In this document: piece by piece, positions 60,406-64,000 of the stretch
Layout of the letters: every line of letters begins with the position of its first letter
Position numbering within the stretch: the first letter of the stretch is position 1
Assembly: GCF_017875235.1 (NCBI RefSeq)
Contig: NZ_JAGGMI010000003.1
Location: 372,001-436,000 of the forward strand
Direction of reading: 5' to 3'
Length of the DNA: 64,000 bases
Source: Asticcacaulis solisilvae
Lineage (GTDB): Bacteria > Pseudomonadota > Alphaproteobacteria > Caulobacterales > Caulobacteraceae
The notes under the pieces: model-generated
Database searches by the model: none
The model's input: the letters and a program-made list of their open reading frames with translations, nothing else
What the model was told of the DNA's origin: nothing
Made by a program: the position numbers and the translations under genes

Positions 60406-61728
60406 ATGACTGATGAAAACAGATTTCGCTCTGCTCTATCGGAGCTCTGGCGAGCGGGTCCACTTCACTGGGACAAACTCTACGCGATGCCAGAATTCGA
60501 AGCGCTACGTCATATATGTCTTCAGCGCTTCGGCCTTCGCGATGATCGCATTGGTACCCAGTCTGCATTGGGTGACGCACTCCAGTCAGCCGGGGCACCG
60601 TTCTGGATTTCACGCGACGCCGGTGTCTGGAACAGCGACATTGAGGCAGCCACTGAAATAATAGACACGGCTTTCACGCAAACTAGGGTCCAACTCCAAT
60701 ATCTTTGTCCTCTTAACTTAGCTGACGAGCTTCCCGCTCTCTCCTTTGGCAGTGCTACAATCCGTACCTTTGACGCCGCGGAGCTCAAAGACCTCTTCCA
60801 AGAAGCACGACTTCGGCACTACCCATGGATTAATTCGGTCGATTGGGCCAAGTATTCTGAATTCCAGTGGCTTGTTGTCTCCGACGAGCACGCCCTTCCA
60901 ATGGAACCTGGCGAACGATCGGTCCCAATCCTGTATCAGCGCTTCGATAAAGACTTCGGTGAAATAGATCCTCATACACCGCAATTCCCAAATGCTTTAA
61001 ACGAAGCAATATTTTTCCTCGCCTCGGCGCCTTGGCAGGACTGGGTGTCTTGGAAAGACTTCGACTGGCATCCGTTCAAAATTCCTTGGTACTATACCGC
61101 GTCCAACGACCTTCTGTCCCGGCCTTTGCAGCCTCAATCGCACGATACCCTTTCGTGGGAGCCATTCGTTTTTGAAGATCGCTATGGTGAGCAAGTTGAG
61201 ATCGAGCGCCCTATCGTGCACCCTTTGGAAAACACCAGCACGATTGCCTCGACAATTTCAGAAGCCGCTTGGAATAACTGCGAACTGGCTAGACGTTCTC
61301 CCGTGTTCGCTCCACCGGTCACACATTTCCTGATCAAAGGCTTTACGGGGGAAGGAATAGAGGAATTTCTTGCTCACATTACGACTATTGAAGCCGGGCT
61401 AGGCGCAGCGCTGGACCATGTTATGAGCGGGCGAAAGGGCCAACGTCACAAGGACCTTCGAGCGACAGCTCGAGTCGCGGCCCGAGTTAGCGGATTGTTG
61501 GGTTCGGCCGCCGCGGGAGATGCCTACAAGACCCTGTTCAAAATTCGAAGTGAGTACCTCCACGGGTCCTGGACAGGTCCGATTCCGAGCGAAAAACGGG
61601 TACTGGCGAGGCGGATAGCACAGCAAGTTGTATGGAAACTGATTGAGCATGGAGCGTCATCAAATGGCGCAGTACCAAGGGATCAATTTCTGTCCGACGT
61701 CCTGGACCAGGGCAGCCCCAATACCTGA
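60406..61728 (+). CDS. HEPN (Apea-type) protein, candidate defence gene
   Basis: A 440-aa protein with lower GC and different codon use from the repair genes before it. The C-terminal region (about 325-430) has LFKIRSEYLHGSWTGPI, the R-x4-H core of HEPN domains of the Apea type, preceded by ARVAARVSGLLG. The N-terminal 300 residues are not recognised and may be a sensor. ApeA-like proteins abort phage infection by cutting RNA. It begins 66 nt after dnaE2 and is followed by an AbiJ-like gene, so this may be a small defence island. Confidence 0.65.
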   Translation: MTDENRFRSALSELWRAGPLHWDKLYAMPEFEALRHICLQRFGLRDDRIGTQSALGDALQSAGAPFWISRDAGVWNSDIEAATEIIDTAFTQTRVQLQYLCPLNLADELPALSFGSATIRTFDAAELKDLFQEARLRHYPWINSVDWAKYSEFQWLVVSDEHALPMEPGERSVPILYQRFDKDFGEIDPHTPQFPNALNEAIFFLASAPWQDWVSWKDFDWHPFKIPWYYTASNDLLSRPLQPQSHDTLSWEPFVFEDRYGEQVEIERPIVHPLENTSTIASTISEAAWNNCELARRSPVFAPPVTHFLIKGFTGEGIEEFLAHITTIEAGLGAALDHVMSGRKGQRHKDLRATARVAARVSGLLGSAAAGDAYKTLFKIRSEYLHGSWTGPIPSEKRVLARRIAQQVVWKLIEHGASSNGAVPRDQFLSDVLDQGSPNT

Positions 61729-61803
61729 GTTCTTTAGACTTCTTGCCGCCGGAACTCGGATGACTACATACACGTTTTCGACGCAAAATTGGCAGGGGGC
61801 AGG

Positions 61804-63132
61804 GTGACACAAACCGGCATTCTCATTTCAGGCATCGTTAGCACTCTATCCACGCGCTGGACCCACGAAGTCCTCAGCCGGGACGCGCTATTAGAATTCG
61901 GCTTCGAAGTGCCGAATGGAGAGGGCATGTCCAAAGCTGAGCGCGTTCGGGCCGCAGTCGGCGAGATGACAAATGATCAGATCGCCGCTACCGCAATTGC
62001 AGTCGGCCAACGCTTCAATAACTTCGAACTCGAGGAGCTTGGCCAAAAGGAGGTTGAAGCCGCAGACCGCCAAATTAGCGCGATCACTCGTCGCGAAATT
62101 GGCAAATGTTTCGGCGACGATTTAATGGGGCAGGGAGACTTAATTAAAATATTGGCAGATTTGTTCCCGGATCGAATTATCGTCGAGGGCTTTGGCTACA
62201 CGAACTTGGTCGATGAAATTGAGCGCCACATGCTGACGTTCCGCGGAGACTGGGAGGTCGACTATCTATTCAATGTCGTAGGGGCCGACCAATGTTCAAC
62301 TAAGCGATTTTGCAGATTGCTTGAGGCCGCCCTGCATCCAATCGCTCGCGCCGGTCCAGAGCAAAAAGCATTGGCGGAGGAAATCAATATCCACCTTCGT
62401 CGTGACGGGTTCACGCTTACTCCATCTCAAGAAGTTTCCGGATATCCGATCTACAGCGTCGAACCAATAGGAAGGGGCGTCAAGGGCGCTGCCAAAAACC
62501 TAATTTTCGCTAGCGCAGGGCCCAAGCCTGAAATTGGCTTTGCAGACGCAATTAATAACGACATCATCGTGCTGTCGCATTGCGAAAGCTGCCTGGTGTA
62601 CGACCAGCCTCTAAAAGTCGAGGGACTGCTGTGGGCGGACTTAGTTTCCTGGTGGACAGTAGTAAACCTGGATTCTGCGCCTGATCCCGCAAAAACCCTG
62701 GGCGAAAGGCTTCGATTGTCACTTCAGTCTGACGCGGAACGGAATCTGTTTGGCCAATATTTTAAGACATACAAAGCACGTTTTGGCTCCAGACTCCCCG
62801 CATTGATTCCGCAAGTCTACCTGCACTACGACCCAGCAATTGTCCGACGATTAACACACCGCGAAGGCCTTTTCCGTCAGCGCATGGACTTTCTAATGCT
62901 TTTGCCAAACGCCCAACGCGTTGTGATCGAAGTCGATGGATCACACCATTTTGCCGAGGGCGACCGGCCCTCCCTTCCTGCTTACGCAAATATGGTGCGG
63001 GCTGACCGAGAGCTGCGACTCCTTGGGTACGAAGTCTATCGCTTTGGCGCCAACGAGTTGGTGGGCAGAGGTTCGGAACAGGTTATTACAGCTTTCTTCG
63101 ATGGGCTATGGAAGGCACATCGGCTCAGCTAG
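61804..63132 (+). CDS. AbiJ N-terminal-domain protein with nuclease end
   Basis: 442 aa from GTG 61804 (GGGGGCAGG upstream; TTG 61789 also possible). The N-terminal TRWTHEVLSRDALLEFGFEV then GMSKAERVRAAVGEM resembles the AbiJ N-terminal domain found in abortive-infection proteins. The C-terminus has a PD-(D/E)xK-type nuclease of DUF559 style: RQRMDFLMLLPNAQRVVIEV, DGSHHF and RELRLLGYEVYRFGANEL (about 355-430). So it is a likely sensor-nuclease phage defence protein. Codon use is AT-richer than the plasmid backbone, suggesting recent gain. Confidence 0.65.
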   Translation: MTQTGILISGIVSTLSTRWTHEVLSRDALLEFGFEVPNGEGMSKAERVRAAVGEMTNDQIAATAIAVGQRFNNFELEELGQKEVEAADRQISAITRREIGKCFGDDLMGQGDLIKILADLFPDRIIVEGFGYTNLVDEIERHMLTFRGDWEVDYLFNVVGADQCSTKRFCRLLEAALHPIARAGPEQKALAEEINIHLRRDGFTLTPSQEVSGYPIYSVEPIGRGVKGAAKNLIFASAGPKPEIGFADAINNDIIVLSHCESCLVYDQPLKVEGLLWADLVSWWTVVNLDSAPDPAKTLGERLRLSLQSDAERNLFGQYFKTYKARFGSRLPALIPQVYLHYDPAIVRRLTHREGLFRQRMDFLMLLPNAQRVVIEVDGSHHFAEGDRPSLPAYANMVRADRELRLLGYEVYRFGANELVGRGSEQVITAFFDGLWKAHRLS

Positions 63133-63137
63133 GCCCG

Positions 63138-63153
63138 CCACAGTCGGCTGTGG
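63138..63153 (+). terminator. Possible terminator after the AbiJ-like gene
   Basis: A perfect CCACAG-TCGG-CTGTGG stem 6 nt after the stop codon, followed by AAATTTCC. The T-run is short, so this is a weak call. Confidence 0.4.
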
Positions 63154-63241
63154 AAATTTCCTAATTGTGATCTAGCCCATTGACCCAGCCCCCTGAATTC
63201 CGGCCAGCAATTTGCAGAGTCGTCGATGAAGAGGATGGCCA

Positions 63242-63508
63242 ATGCGCAAGAGCCGCTTTACGGAACAGCAGATCATATCGATGATCAGGGAACACGACGC
63301 CGGAGTTTCGGCGGCGGATTTGTGCCGCCGGCATGGTTTGTCGGAGGCGACATTTTACAAATACAAAGCCAAATTCGGCGGCATGACGGTGTCCGATGCG
63401 CAGAAGCTTCGAACCCTGGAGCAGGAAAACGGTCGGCTGAAGCGCTTGCTCGCCGAGGCGATGCTGGACAATGCTGCGCTGAAGGACCTGGCGACAAAAA
63501 ACTACTGA
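63242..63508 (+). CDS. IS3-family transposase OrfA
   Basis: An 88-aa OrfA: HTH (SRFTEQQIISMIREHDAGVS then CRRHGLSEATFYKYKAKFGG) followed by a leucine-zipper-like segment (LRTLEQENGRLKRLLAEAML). A slippery A-AAA-AAC at 63496-63502 lies just before its stop, so ribosomes can shift -1 and make the OrfAB transposase, as is usual in this family. Confidence 0.92.
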   Translation: MRKSRFTEQQIISMIREHDAGVSAADLCRRHGLSEATFYKYKAKFGGMTVSDAQKLRTLEQENGRLKRLLAEAMLDNAALKDLATKNY

Positions 63509-64000
63509 CGCCCGATGTGAAGCGACGGGCCGTACAGTCGATCATGACTGAGCATGGCTTGAGCGAACGTCGGGCGTGTCGCCTGGCTGAACTGGACCGG
63601 TCAACGTTTCAGTACGAGAAGCAAGTTGGCGGTGACGACACCCTGCGCACGCGCTTGCGTGAACTGGCCGGTGAACGCCGTCGGTTTGGCTATCGGCGCC
63701 TTGGCATCCTGTTGGCCCGCGAGGGCTTGGGCGCCAACCACAAGAAACTCTACCGGATCTATGCGGAGGAGAAGCTTGCCGTCCGCCGCCGTAGGGGCCG
63801 CAAGCGTGCGCTGGGAACGCGCCGTCCTATGACGTTACCGACAAGGCCGAATGAGCGCTGGAGCCTCGACTTCGTCTCTGACGCCTTGACCAACGGCCGA
63901 CGGTTCCGCGTCTTGTGCGTGGTCGACGACTACAGCCGCGAGGCCTTGGCTACGCTGCCGGAGTTCTCGATCTCGGGCCTGCGGCTGGCTCGTGAACTCG
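63502..64000 (+). CDS. IS3-family transposase OrfB (partial, cut by window end)
   Basis: The -1 frame after the slippery site reads LLTPDVKRRAVQSIMTEHGL then ERRACRLAELDRSTFQYE, the HTH region of OrfB, and reaches NERWSLDFVSDALTNGRRFR, which carries the first Asp of the DDE catalytic triad. The frame is still open at the window end. ATG 63544 could serve as an independent start. The second Asp and the Glu are outside the window. Confidence 0.9.

Larger units (their letters stand above)
63181..64000 (+). mobile_element. IS3-family insertion sequence, left part
   Basis: The terminal repeat probably starts at 63181 with TGACCCAGCCCCCTGAATTC, of the TG-starting type seen in IS3-family elements. 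It contains orfA and the first part of orfB in the -1 frame, and runs off the window end, so the right end, length and target duplication cannot be given. It forms the border of the defence and repair region. Confidence 0.8.

Overview
The window is part of a large conjugative plasmid of an alphaproteobacterium. Evidence for the host group is the RPA-type replication initiator, two perfect SOS boxes of the alphaproteobacterial LexA type (GAAC-N7-GAAC), a TTAA-N7-TTAA CtrA-type site, the ImuA-ImuB-DnaE2 cassette and the high-GC codon use. A Caulobacterales or related host is plausible, but I cannot name a genus. No ribosomal or tRNA genes were seen.

Layout. 0-5 kb: an iteron origin with 14 copies of a 17-bp repeat, the replication initiator, a ParA/ribbon-helix-helix partition pair bracketed by a 38-bp direct repeat, and a Toprim primase-like gene. 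5-15 kb: a large ParB-fold protein, a strawberry-notch helicase with an N-terminal methyltransferase-like domain, an XRE regulator, ArdC and a DUF2493/SLOG protein. 15-28.5 kb: mixed cargo, namely a thioesterase, HEPN proteins, a membrane-anchored Mrr nuclease, a response regulator, a MerR-like/HEPN gene pair with two operators, a PAS hybrid histidine kinase, ArdB, a TacA/TacT-like toxin-antitoxin, a small metal-response locus and a RES/Xre toxin-antitoxin. 28.5-34.5 kb: SSB, small plasmid genes, a CoiA-like protein, another XRE regulator and an HNH protein. 34.5-42.6 kb: a structured RNA, a probable oriT with two palindromes, a relaxosome RHH protein, the TraD coupling protein, a MobF relaxase-helicase and a frame-split DUF1173 gene. 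42.6-60.3 kb: a DNA-repair island with an SOS-boxed unknown gene plus a divergent SRAP, a minus-strand Ku-LigD-XthA-DUF4385 run followed by a second SRAP, an unrecognised three-gene phospholipase-D operon, and SOS-boxed imuA-imuB-dnaE2. 60.3-63.2 kb: two likely defence genes (HEPN and AbiJ/nuclease), then the left end of an IS3-family element cut by the window edge.

How it fits together. Left of the probable oriT nearly all maintenance and anti-restriction genes (parB-like, sno, ardC, ardB, ssb) point rightward, towards oriT. That is the orientation expected of a leading region in which the incoming strand is the template. Several of these genes carry related purine-rich leaders with a hairpin just before the ribosome binding site, and two of the leaders show compensatory base changes. 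Two loci (11.7 kb and 32.2 kb) carry a conserved RNA of about 170-240 nt with a predicted pseudoknot and strong covariation, each upstream of an XRE regulator. I could not match this RNA to a known family, and it is the best candidate here for an undescribed element. The repair island would let the plasmid bring error-prone synthesis, end joining and abasic-site protection to its host.
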